Positions 37,701 through 43,516 of a stretch of DNA of 64,000 nucleotides are shown here, in pieces. Position 1 is the first letter of the stretch. Each line of letters opens with the position of its first letter. Position numbers and translations under genes: made by a program. The stretch is from Subdoligranulum variabile (GTDB lineage Bacteria > Bacillota > Clostridia > Oscillospirales > Ruminococcaceae): positions 8,882 to 72,881 of the forward strand of contig SFOX01000002.1 in assembly GCA_004552305.1 (NCBI GenBank), in the 5' to 3' direction. Under the pieces are notes generated by a model, which saw nothing but the letters and a program-made list of their open reading frames with translations, made no database searches and was not told the origin of the DNA.

Positions 37701-38563
37701 CCGTGTTCGCCATACAGGGTCACCGGCAGGGTCTTTTGGGTTTCGGTGACGGTGGGCAAAGTCACCAGCACCGAGAACAGCTTTTTTTCGTCGGTTCCGG
37801 TTTTGCTGTAAATCTCCACCGTGTACTGGGTGTCGGTTTCGTTGCTTTTGGAGGTGCCGCCCCAAGTCAGGTCCAGCGTTTCGCCGTTGATCAGCCGCTG
37901 GTTGCGCACGCGCAGCTTGCTTTGCTGCAAATTGACCACGTTGACCGCGTCGTCGGCGCAGTAGTAGCCCACCAGCGTCCGGTCGCGGCGGTTCTGGTAG
38001 CTGCGGTCGTCCAGCAGGGTGGCGTCGGTTTGCCCCTTGTTGTTGGCAAAGCGCAGCGCCTGCACGCCCGAATCATAAAAGACCGAGAACACCTGCCCGG
38101 TGCTGGCGTCAATTTCAATGCAGAAGGCGGCATCCAGAAAGGAGCTGTCGTAGACATACTGCTTTATGTAGGCATACAGCTTTGCTTCGGGCGTGTTTTC
38201 TGCCGGCTCTGCGCCCTTGTCAAAGTACAGCGCGTAGACGCGGGCGTTCAGGGCATTGTACTCGTCCTGCGTCATCGTTTCGGTAAGGGGCTGCGTGATA
38301 TGCCCGCCGTGACCGCTGGCAGCCACCTGCGCAGTGAAGTCGTCCTTCTCCCCTGCCAGCTCCAGCTGCGCCGTGGCCAGCTGCGCGGTCTGGAACATAG
38401 CGCGGGCGTTTGACTCATTTTTCTGGAACCTTGCCAGGCGGATATAGGCGAGCAGACCGCCCCCGGCGAGGGCAGCCAGTATCGCCGTGACCGCCAGCAC
38501 GACCATAAGCTCCACCAAGGTGAAGCCGCGGCGGTTCCTTGTTTTGAAGTAACAGTATTTCAA
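28718..38563 (-). CDS. Giant 3,281-residue prepilin with GLUG-like repeats and fibronectin-III-like domains
   Basis: The N-terminus is a perfect class III prepilin: a basic leader ending RNRRG, then FTLVELMVVLAV with Glu+5 and a long hydrophobic helix (about 13-45). A pilin-like and linker region follows to about 450. Residues about 450-2030 consist of tens of GLUG-like repeats (GGIAGxNxGxIxxC), predicting a very long beta-helix. About 2280-2980 has Fn3-like units (RYRVTWDPVTGASHYKV, YTFTWANAAGASDYTYKLYG, YKITWTGIPDSALDHYELL). The tail has no sortase motif or TM helix. The start is TTG 38563, after AGGGAG at an 8-base distance; no in-frame ATG precedes the leader. Ordinary pilins are about 150-200 residues. 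It is the first gene of the leftward operon and is probably an adhesin displayed through the pilus machine. Confidence 0.9.
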   Translation of the reverse strand: MKYCYFKTRNRRGFTLVELMVVLAVTAILAALAGGGLLAYIRLARFQKNESNARAMFQTAQLATAQLELAGEKDDFTAQVAASGHGGHITQPLTETMTQDEYNALNARVYALYFDKGAEPAENTPEAKLYAYIKQYVYDSSFLDAAFCIEIDASTGQVFSVFYDSGVQALRFANNKGQTDATLLDDRSYQNRRDRTLVGYYCADDAVNVVNLQQSKLRVRNQRLINGETLDLTWGGTSKSNETDTQYTVEIYSKTGTDEKKLFSVLVTLPTVTETQKTLPVTLYGEHGREIKADYTFPLRYANGSFVLTLDAMNDAAILQARNNAVSGADIDKTEFFSITRFVKDATDIYAKITAAPRAESVTSYTVSEGADTNTENSLYAKGGATAELQCFRHLYNLRWYAGNSALTAKLTKDIDWLSGAPVVYCAEGTSAAARTPAADAPVAWPSLLALKEKVTLNGDRHTITGLQLRGNSVAKDGCRYIGLVAENSGTIQNLTLADPDVLVNLTAESTGTYTVGGEALAVMDTDAEGYRENVRAVGALCGVSTGTVQNCTVKRSKNRTATARVAASLTFDDQTTTYTRTDADSDGKIDNEPLGIGGLVGSAVPGSGAKLQTLTVDKNVTVAGIWQDGGTKATAAADEATERSRLTTNSIDRAIGVGGVFGVLSLQDSCTVDTLNNSAEVCGNAYTGGVAGNLCGKSASETTANNLNNTGSVLALAGYQGYTAGESRVLGQFFGGVAGMMKYAELENSYSSTRSSLSENDVKTLIVNGYDTNGALSAASPLQGDFVGGLVGFGDSVTITDCKTGSGYVLGNTFVGGVVGGLSSGTVLSEGTANSSHVFGHRYVGGVVSYNGKGSTITGMSNTGMTAAFGTKAAYAGGIVGYNEGTLTNCTAAASTNTATNASRVQLLQAMAKDHYADFVGGVAGCNAGTIHWTKDAAVSTLLHGGSFVGGVVGFNDEKAQITVQNSATLTVSGRIVGAQDAVGGLAGLNCGTTLPAVTVKAELVSGRYCVGGVLGANVVAQSMTATKLCTGGSGNSLQAQALAGGIVGYNQVIAAMPTESNTITRAKLLLPVVTDTNSILTVAVRNAEGTATVTLDGCTNALNLTADAYVGGVVGCGEHLALNNAQNGAQHSVSKGVLHSSGSLLAQPASSADAVTGNMAGGIIGYAGGSATLDNCQNFAGVFHKQMAGGIAGYNAGTIQSCTQNANLGTRQTGYTYIGGIAGVNAGSIQASTPQSVTISGEQAIGGVAGLNAQKGKIENINNCTVTVQGSQVVGGLAGKNNGTVQNSTLLTANVAASGSNAGGAVGQNSGAVQSVTVTGGSVQGSEAVGGLAGENLGSVQGCTTASTLTVRANQNAGAAVGSNAQNAVVSAGSYAGAVYAASNNAGGIAGQNAGSIENGATVGAKVTCENGDAGGVAALNSGNISAVQVNGCTVNSGSAYMGAVAAVNNGTIQGVTVQSAALQGDATVIGGIAGVNKGTIIGTETSACKVEQNALTFEKLTAADITFGGAAGRNEKDATINNVQVALDVTENLAKYRTLGGVAGVNNGTLQNCTFTAGQLGENIASAAPATAGAAKVGDAIGGVAGVNNATVTGCTVQKIRINVLGITNVESSQDVATKLNNASHVGGIVGRNSGTIEKSFIGTDESSAVIAKYGFVGGIAGSNAGEISGCGGKDTAAAVSKIKDWLENGKTDEMIAELKYSQAVDNKSETDSADAAFTALRGVDAVRAGDDYTTVYTENGLAKNQLTVALRGSATKSTEQAAGYLGGVTGYNTDTGVLHDTATGKWFVYCDNGNVDNAVVGGMIGQNESDKDMTNLLNCAAVRRFNRTENGAKGKDDTQNSSNQHVANANVGGVIGVQQNRSGDRWSLTNVVNYGTVHNSRSNNLAGIICLWVDNGGTLEHCFNFGTMRANSNGGGGSGTMGGIVALFDKPVAGGTTNLVSCQNHGDMLWENESKKKTANDVGGILGKIQMKDASDYLVVNITDCVNGSIKMQSNSLCVGVMAWLGPQTSIKNAEVNIDRCRNYCLDMTSVGGANDVVGIYGNRGNGGANTRAATTITNCFTLYRSKSPMDDAKDNSDCAIMRPFGGTREENIKLDEKQPNLYMDKSSFDVSTAGNAYATPYALETLQERQAYTSGYNYPKTGTDRYNKTYAFDPSITPGYRLYAGKNTTSGKYFAALIANMGAGGGNTLEKIDGGNSYIQGNTIVSSTDASKKLADILFTFGESKNSDADKKYDSNRPDMSDITDTAVQAYYKDVLDKQYDMENATVTNINAVWSDATGDGAPIYGRYRVTWDPVTGASHYKVTVKVQGENGEYKEMPEILPTATVYTNQYTLEAPKDWAGKQYIVEVTPCNSKDGKATSSSTVFTFAKTLPTPQIKLLSFDSGVDVILENVDDYTDVKEDWKISIDYGGSSPKTIKKNDIGKNEQGVKNTKGYLFWLPNSQKSGTVSVRATVKANNSTEWMQSAQYNVMTYLPGNNYGGLGTLSIEHVAVTGTSTDNLAITADVHITGQKVNPKYRIMLQGKCQKDITTVDGKDLYGQYVTLQAVETVLSGSPTRVTFTDLPAYALTDYSAWRILAAPVNTGMGDTTCRWEFRPGEDGYDHPVEYVRVEEGKMVRYEDYCFASLWNPDRYPCTKTKDVNLTVVPAPALSETANWTLDDQNNLLYTFTWANAAGASDYTYKLYGVTDANNEVEINLPTDAVTLISDSAKSTLTVAVDKLANGAADWHFATVRLAVTSVPQTGSTNTVGATASQTYTGIRTRLTQPGAPNSILLTNNADAETLPYKITWTGIPDSALDHYELLAEYKDGDVWKPAAETWTGTTDASLIVNLEKYQGKTLRLRVVAVPADESGAVQRSPYSATSNEFTVVTRETAPTVSKVEFTNTAPTQDEFLNRLQVQFTVNDSSSHYVTGYLFKDKTDYDTVVTLVNDWKDAKPETKADKLKALQDRLETLLQDGNKAVCLIPPEFRTIGVQAETKVETTGTTVQYTLTDNFAMQPQYGGWYLLPAVRTMTTEEGKACSVWTYYTTTGLQVPCIQLDKPLAVRSTSEYTGDAVISDTPNATSGANTKLTVQRVAVQWSADNLYTAADGETMLANVYEVTVTPTENNGSPYTLRITVQPKDEYEQDDNGETVKDENGDPVVKTARGAVRKVEKIVDESTSFELKPNDDGSWYLDTTQTTDEDGNPVLEPTTLTGDILQEGNLRRYYTMQVHPMLQYVAETKTYRLILPDLAEVVYADPDDSTSGQLTPYTAEVKITAKGANVQPSQPATIDPQQTN

Positions 38564-38618
38564 AGCTTGATCTCCCTAAATCGTTCAGCTTTCGGCAATT
38601 TTCGTTATATATAGGGTT

Positions 38619-38647
38619 ATTATAATATAAGTAGCCAAAGAGTGCAA
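38619..38647 (-). promoter_or_regulatory. Promoter of the giant-pilin operon
   Basis: On the minus strand TTGCAC (38642-38647), a 17-base spacer and TATAAT (38619-38624) lie 56 bases before the TTG start. It is divergent from the pilus-machine promoter, about 71 bases away. Confidence 0.85.
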
Positions 38648-38717
38648 GTAGGGTTGTGTGTAAATTATGAATTCTTTGTGAACTTTCGCAGGATTCGACT
38701 TTTTGTCGGATTTCTAC

Positions 38718-38746
38718 TTGAAAATCGCAGCCCATCTCGATATACT
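38718..38746 (+). promoter_or_regulatory. Promoter of the pilus assembly operon
   Basis: TTGAAA (38718-38723), a 17-base spacer and TATACT (38741-38746) lie 42 bases before the first ATG (38789). Confidence 0.82.
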
Positions 38747-38788
38747 TGTTACTGTATAATTCTGTAATCAAAAGGGGGACTGTAACCT

Positions 38789-39274
38789 ATGCTGCGCGAA
38801 AGTATAGGCGCCGCCATACGCGGCACCGGGCGCAAGGCCGCCCGCACCCCTTTGTCGGTCTGGATCGCCGCCCTGCTGCTGGTGCTGGCGGTGTTTACCA
38901 GCCTTGTCAGCGGCGTGCAGGAGCTGCGCCTGCAGGCGCAAAGCCGCGAGGCGCTGGCACAGGTGAAATCCGCCCGGATGGCGGCGCGGATCGTGTCGGC
39001 ACAGTGCTTTTCCGCCGGGCAGCCCTTTGCCGATTTTACCGCGGCGGACGGTCTTTCGCAGGGTCTGCAGGAGGAAATCCGCGAGCTTGCCAGCCTGCCG
39101 GGTACCGTGCAGCTGACCCGCACCGATGCCGCCGGGTACAGCGTGCAGCGCCTTGTCTACCAAGAGGGGGCGGTGTGCGCCGTCTACGATGCCGAGGACG
39201 GCTTTTCGGTTTACTATACCGCGCAGCGGCTGTATTATCCTTTGCAGGAGGGTGCCGATGCTGCTGTGGATTGA
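38789..39274 (+). CDS. Unknown single-span membrane protein at the head of the pilus operon
   Basis: A 161-residue protein: basic N-terminus (AIRGTGRKAARTPLS), one TM helix at about 24-43 (VWIAALLLVLAVFTSLVSGV), a coiled-coil-prone stretch (LRLQAQSREALAQVKSARMAA) and a small extracytoplasmic domain. The topology recalls pilus alignment or minor-pilin proteins, but no prepilin cleavage site is seen and I recognise no family. Its end overlaps the prepilin peptidase start by 17 bases, so they are coupled. Confidence 0.75.
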   Translation: MLRESIGAAIRGTGRKAARTPLSVWIAALLLVLAVFTSLVSGVQELRLQAQSREALAQVKSARMAARIVSAQCFSAGQPFADFTAADGLSQGLQEEIRELASLPGTVQLTRTDAAGYSVQRLVYQEGAVCAVYDAEDGFSVYYTAQRLYYPLQEGADAAVD

Positions 39275-40052
39275 AGCCCTTTTGTGGGGCGTACGCTTTA
39301 TGCTGGGCGCGGCGCTGTTCAGCTTTATGAACGTTGTGGCGTGGCGGCTGCCGCAGGGCAAAAGCCCTTTAACCGGGCGCAGCTTTTGCCCCAGCTGCGG
39401 CGAAACCCTGCAGGCGCAGGACCTTGTGCCGGTGTTCAGCTGGCTTATCCTGCGCGGGCGCTGCCGCCGCTGCGGGGCAAAAATTGCCGTGCGCTACCTG
39501 CTGGCAGAGCTTTTGGGCGGTGCCTTGGCGGTGGGCTGCACGCTGCGCTTCGGCGCAGGGCTGACCCTGCGCGAGGGGCTGTTTGGTATGAGCTGGCTTG
39601 CCCTTGTTGCCCTGCTTGCCTGCGGGCTGCTGTTTGCGCTGGCGCTGATCGACGCCAAAACGCAGATCTTGCCCGATGAGCTGAATCTGCTGCTTGCCCT
39701 GTGCGGGCTGGCGGGGGTGCTGCTGCGCCCCGGTATGTGGGCGTCGGCGCTGGTGGGCGCGGTCTGCGTCAGTGTGCCGATGCTGCTGCTCTGCCTTGTG
39801 ATTCCCGGTGCCTTTGGCGGCGGGGATATCAAGCTGATGGCTGCCGCCGGGCTGCTGCTGGGCTGGCAGCACACGCTGCTTGCCGCCTTTTTGGCGGTTT
39901 TGGGCGGCGGCGGGTACGGCGCGTACCTGCTTGCCAGAAAGCTGGCAGACCGCAAGGATCACTTTGCCTTCGGCCCGTTTTTGTGTACGGGCATTGTCTT
40001 GGCGCTGCTGGTGGGTGAACCCATTTTGCAGTGGTATTTCCGATTTTTTTAA
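39258..40052 (+). CDS. pilD: Type IV prepilin leader peptidase (PilD family)
   Basis: This 264-residue aspartic peptidase in the membrane removes prepilin leaders and usually methylates the new N-terminus. Near residues 43-71 it has the zinc-type cysteine pairs CPSCG and CRRCG. The two catalytic aspartates are in LIDAKTQILPDELN and in FGGGDIKLMAAAG. About seven to eight TM helices are seen. I chose ATG 39258, with AGGAGGG at 39246-39252, in place of longer in-frame options. It should process the giant prepilin and the smaller pilin-like proteins encoded on the opposite strand. Confidence 0.94.
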   Translation: MLLWIEALLWGVRFMLGAALFSFMNVVAWRLPQGKSPLTGRSFCPSCGETLQAQDLVPVFSWLILRGRCRRCGAKIAVRYLLAELLGGALAVGCTLRFGAGLTLREGLFGMSWLALVALLACGLLFALALIDAKTQILPDELNLLLALCGLAGVLLRPGMWASALVGAVCVSVPMLLLCLVIPGAFGGGDIKLMAAAGLLLGWQHTLLAAFLAVLGGGGYGAYLLARKLADRKDHFAFGPFLCTGIVLALLVGEPILQWYFRFF

Positions 40053-40075
40053 CTGACCTGTAAAGAGGTGTTTCG

Positions 40076-41290
40076 ATGCCACGTTACCGCTATACCGCCA
40101 CCAACGCCGCCGGGCGTACCGTGCGCGGCACAGCCGAAGCCCCCTCCCTGGAGGCGCTGTATCTCCGCCTGCGCGACACCAAGGACGAATACGTCACCGC
40201 CGCCAAGGAGGACACCGCCGGGGCTGCGACCTTCCGCGCTATGAAAACCGCCCAACTGGCGGATTTTTGCCGCAACCTCGGCACGCTGCTTTCTGCCGGT
40301 GTGCCGCTGGTGCGCGCCTTCCGCATTATGGCGGACGAGATCGGGCTGGATGCCCGCAGCAAAGCCCTGTACGAAGCCGTGCTGGACGAATTGAAGCGCG
40401 GCGTGCCGCTTTCGGACGCGATGAGCCACTGCGCCCCGGCGTTTCCGGAGCTGCTGCTGGCAATGACCCGCAGCGCCGAAACCACCGGCAGCATTGACCA
40501 GAGCTTTATGCGCATGGCAACCTACTATGAGCGCGAACACAAGATGAACCAGCAGGTCGGCAACAGTATGATGTACCCGCTGATTTTAGCGGTGCTGACG
40601 GTGGGCGTTGTCATTGTGCTGATGACCTTTGTCATACCGCAGTTCAAGGATTTGTTTGACCAGATGGAAACCCTGCCGCCGCTGACCGAGCTGCTGTTCC
40701 ACATCAGCGACACCGTCGCCCACCATTGGTTCGGGCTGGCGCTGGCGGTTTTTGCCGTGGTGATGGGCATCCGCCTGCTGATGGCACTGCCCGCCGTGCG
40801 CCTGCAGTGGGACCGGCTGTGCCTGCACGCCCCCGTTGTGAGCAAGCTGAACCGCAAGATCTGCACCGCGCGGTTTGCCCGCACGCTGTCCAATTTGTAT
40901 TCCGGCGGCGTGCCGATTGTGGCAACGCTGATCTCCGCCCGCGACGCCGTGGGCAACTCCTGGATCGCCGGTCAGTTTGACGCCGTCCTGCGCGAGGTCC
41001 GCGCCGGACGCAGTCTTTCGGAAACCTTGGGCAGTGTGGACGGCTTTGAAAAAAAGATGGCAAGCTCCATCGCCGTCGGCGAGGAGACCGGCAAGCTGGA
41101 CAGCCTGCTTGCCACCGTCAGCGAAACGCTGGACTACGAGGCGGAAAGCGCCACCAAGCGTCTGGTCGCCCTGCTGGAGCCGCTGATGATCGTGGTGATG
41201 GCGGTCATTGTGGGTTGCATCATTGTGGCGGTCATCCAGCCCATCTACCTGTCCTACGGCTCGATTGCCGGTTCGACCAGCACGTTCTGA
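40076..41290 (+). CDS. pilC: Type IV pilus inner-membrane platform protein PilC
   Basis: A 404-residue GspF/PilC family platform on which the ATPases act. Both duplicated T2SSF domains are present: DFCRNLGTLLSAGVPLVRAFRIM and later RFARTLSNLYSGGVPIVATL. Each is followed by the conserved GxSLxE-type stretch (GVPLSDAM, GRSLSETLG) and a TM pair; the last helices are ALLEPLMIVVMAVIVGCIIVAV. ATG 40076 follows AAGAGGTG, 24 bases after pilD. Confidence 0.94.
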   Translation: MPRYRYTATNAAGRTVRGTAEAPSLEALYLRLRDTKDEYVTAAKEDTAGAATFRAMKTAQLADFCRNLGTLLSAGVPLVRAFRIMADEIGLDARSKALYEAVLDELKRGVPLSDAMSHCAPAFPELLLAMTRSAETTGSIDQSFMRMATYYEREHKMNQQVGNSMMYPLILAVLTVGVVIVLMTFVIPQFKDLFDQMETLPPLTELLFHISDTVAHHWFGLALAVFAVVMGIRLLMALPAVRLQWDRLCLHAPVVSKLNRKICTARFARTLSNLYSGGVPIVATLISARDAVGNSWIAGQFDAVLREVRAGRSLSETLGSVDGFEKKMASSIAVGEETGKLDSLLATVSETLDYEAESATKRLVALLEPLMIVVMAVIVGCIIVAVIQPIYLSYGSIAGSTSTF

Positions 41291-41324
41291 CCCCGCGCTG
41301 AAATCTAATTTTTCGGAGGTTTTT

Positions 41325-42215
41325 ATGCCGACACTGACTTCTTTGTATTTATGCAACCGTACAGTGTACGCGGCGGTGGGTACCCCTGCCGCCAACGGAG
41401 CCAAGCTCACGGCGGTATGCCAAGACGAGCTGCCGGAGGGCTGCCTGATCAACGGCGTTATCACCAACGAAAGCGACCTTGCCGCCGCCCTGCGCGATTT
41501 TTTGGCGCGCAACGACCTGCCCGCCAAGCGGGTGGCGCTGTGCGTGGGCGGCAGCCAGTTCCAGCATAAGCTGCTGACCCTGCCCGCCATGAGCGAGAAA
41601 AAGCGCTACGCCGTTCTGGCGCAGGAGCTTTCGACCGCCGGTGTCGAGGCGGACGCCCCGCTGGACGACTATCAGCTGCTGCGCCGCGATGCCAAAGCCA
41701 AGACCGACACGGTGTTTGCCTGCCGCGTCGAGAGCGCCGTGATCGAAAGCTACGCCGCCCTTGCCAAGGACGCCGGGTTTACGATACACAGCCTGGACTA
41801 CTCGCTGTCCGGGCAGCTGAAGCTGGTGGCAGCTACCCCCGCGCTGACCGGCACCTTTGTGGTGCTGCAATTTGACGGCGACACCCTGCTGGCCAGCCTG
41901 TACGAGCAGGGCGTGTTCCACTATGCGTCCCGCAGCCGCCTGTTTTACCCGCGCGGCACGGCGGAATCCGGCAGCGAAATTGCCCAGAAGCTCTCGGGTC
42001 TTGTGCAGTTCCACATCGCCAACAAGGGCGCCGAGCCGATCGCCGCTGCCTACTTCGGCGGCTGCACGCCGCAGGACTTGGCGGTCTGCCGCGCAGGCTG
42101 TGAGGGGCTGGGGCTTTCTGCCGAGGTTTTTCCCGACTCGCCCAACCTGCACCTGCCCGACGGGGTGCATCTCGCCGATGCTATGTTCGCTGCCGGAAAT
42201 CTGATCGCACGTTAA
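41325..42215 (+). CDS. PilM-like actin-fold pilus assembly protein (divergent)
   Basis: A 296-residue protein placed where PilM is expected (pilC, then this gene, then PilN- and PilO-like genes). It has beta strands typical of the actin-like fold (SLYLCNRTVYAAVG; KRVALCVGGSQFQHKLLTLP; TFVVLQFDGDTLLASLYEQG; AAYFGGCTPQDLAVC). The classical PilM nucleotide-binding motifs are degenerate, so ATP binding is uncertain. PilM normally links the cytoplasmic ATPases to PilN. ATG 41325 has CGGAGGT at 41314-41320. The assignment rests on gene order and length more than on motifs. Confidence 0.72.
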   Translation: MPTLTSLYLCNRTVYAAVGTPAANGAKLTAVCQDELPEGCLINGVITNESDLAAALRDFLARNDLPAKRVALCVGGSQFQHKLLTLPAMSEKKRYAVLAQELSTAGVEADAPLDDYQLLRRDAKAKTDTVFACRVESAVIESYAALAKDAGFTIHSLDYSLSGQLKLVAATPALTGTFVVLQFDGDTLLASLYEQGVFHYASRSRLFYPRGTAESGSEIAQKLSGLVQFHIANKGAEPIAAAYFGGCTPQDLAVCRAGCEGLGLSAEVFPDSPNLHLPDGVHLADAMFAAGNLIAR

Positions 42216-42227
42216 AGGGATGGTACG

Positions 42228-42794
42228 ATGAAACGCAAACAGATCAACTTTTACCAGCGCTGGCAGCAGGTCACCAAGGCGCAGCGCACCGCCGACCAAA
42301 AAAAAATGCTGACGACCTTTGTGCCGGGCGCGGTGTTTGCGGCGGTCTGCCTTGTGCTGTGGGGCGCACTTTCGGTGCACACGGCGCTGCTGAACAACCG
42401 CACCGACGCCATTACCGACTGGTGTATGGATAATGCCGCCTCCTACACCACCGCCCTGACCGATGCCAAATTGGCGGACGGCTACAATGCCCTGACCGGC
42501 TACGCCCAAGATCTGGACAGTGTGCTGGCAAGCTACCCGGACGTGACCAACGCCCTGCTGACCCGCATCGAAAACGCCGGCAGCAGCAGCATTTCCATTG
42601 TCTTTACCGCCTACGATGCGGCGTCCGGCAGCCTTCTGTTTGATGCCAAATCCAGCGAGGTCATCGACATCCCCGCCTACATACGCTCGCTGCAGAACTG
42701 CGGCGTGTTTTCCACCGTCACCTACACGGGCTACTCGTCCGCGAACGGTCTGTATACCATCAACCTGCGCTGCGTTCTGGCAGCGCCCCAGTAA
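42228..42794 (+). CDS. PilN-like pilus assembly protein
   Basis: A 188-residue bitopic protein. It has a short cytoplasmic tail starting MKRKQINFYQRWQQ (PilN binds PilM through such an N-terminal INLLP-like stretch; here KQINFYQ), one TM helix at about 31-50, then an extracytoplasmic coiled coil and small alpha/beta domain. Its position between the PilM- and PilO-like genes supports the call. It starts 12 bases after the PilM-like gene. Confidence 0.72.
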   Translation: MKRKQINFYQRWQQVTKAQRTADQKKMLTTFVPGAVFAAVCLVLWGALSVHTALLNNRTDAITDWCMDNAASYTTALTDAKLADGYNALTGYAQDLDSVLASYPDVTNALLTRIENAGSSSISIVFTAYDAASGSLLFDAKSSEVIDIPAYIRSLQNCGVFSTVTYTGYSSANGLYTINLRCVLAAPQ

Positions 42795-42805
42795 GGAGGC
42801 TGCGT

Positions 42806-43516
42806 ATGGACTTCACCGTGAGCGCCAAGGATAAAAAACTGCTGTACGTTGTTTCTCTGCTGGCCTTTGCCGTGCTGTATCTGCGGTTTTTGCTGTTTCC
42901 GGGGCTGGAGGCGTACCGCACCGCCAAGGCGGACCTTGCCGATGCCGAGAACGCCCGCGCCGAAATGCAGCAGACGCTGATGCTCGCCCCCACCTACGCC
43001 GCCAACAAGGACGCCGCATGGGGACTTTTGCAGCAGGCAAACGGCAGCTACTACCCGCTGCTTTCCTCCGGCGATCTGGACACCCTTGTCACCGGGCTGG
43101 AGCTGCAGCACAATCTGGAACCCGTCAGCCTGGACATCGGCACCCCCGCCGCCCAGAGCCTTGCCGGCTACACCGCCAGCACGCTGGCGGGACACACCGC
43201 CGGGCTGACCGACAGCAGCACCCTGCTGCCCACCCAGAACCTGCTGCTGAGCAACTTGGCCGCCAACGCCGTGACCCCCGAAATTACCAACGATTACCTG
43301 CGCGCCGTGTCGGTGCGGTTCACCTGCACCGGCAGCAGCAGCGACTTTCTCTCGCTGCTGGACGCCTTGGCGCGGGACTACCCTGCCATTCATATCGACA
43401 GCTTCTCGATGTCCGGGCGTTCCTACGCCACCGCCGAGGGCGAAGCCGTTGAGAGCAGCTCGTTTGATGTAACGTTAAGCATCTTCTTGTGTGATAAGGG
43501 GGGTGTGCAGCCGTGA
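42806..43516 (+). CDS. PilO-like pilus assembly protein
   Basis: A 236-residue bitopic protein with a short cytoplasmic N-terminus, a TM helix at about 10-30 (LLYVVSLLAFAVLYLRFLLFPGL), a helical stretch (AKADLADAENARAEMQQTL) and a C-terminal ferredoxin-like domain (LRAVSVRFTCTGSSSDFLSLLDALARDYPAIHIDSFSMSG in parts) typical of PilO. It should pair with the PilN-like protein. The stop overlaps the pilB start (GTGA). Confidence 0.75.
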   Translation: MDFTVSAKDKKLLYVVSLLAFAVLYLRFLLFPGLEAYRTAKADLADAENARAEMQQTLMLAPTYAANKDAAWGLLQQANGSYYPLLSSGDLDTLVTGLELQHNLEPVSLDIGTPAAQSLAGYTASTLAGHTAGLTDSSTLLPTQNLLLSNLAANAVTPEITNDYLRAVSVRFTCTGSSSDFLSLLDALARDYPAIHIDSFSMSGRSYATAEGEAVESSSFDVTLSIFLCDKGGVQP

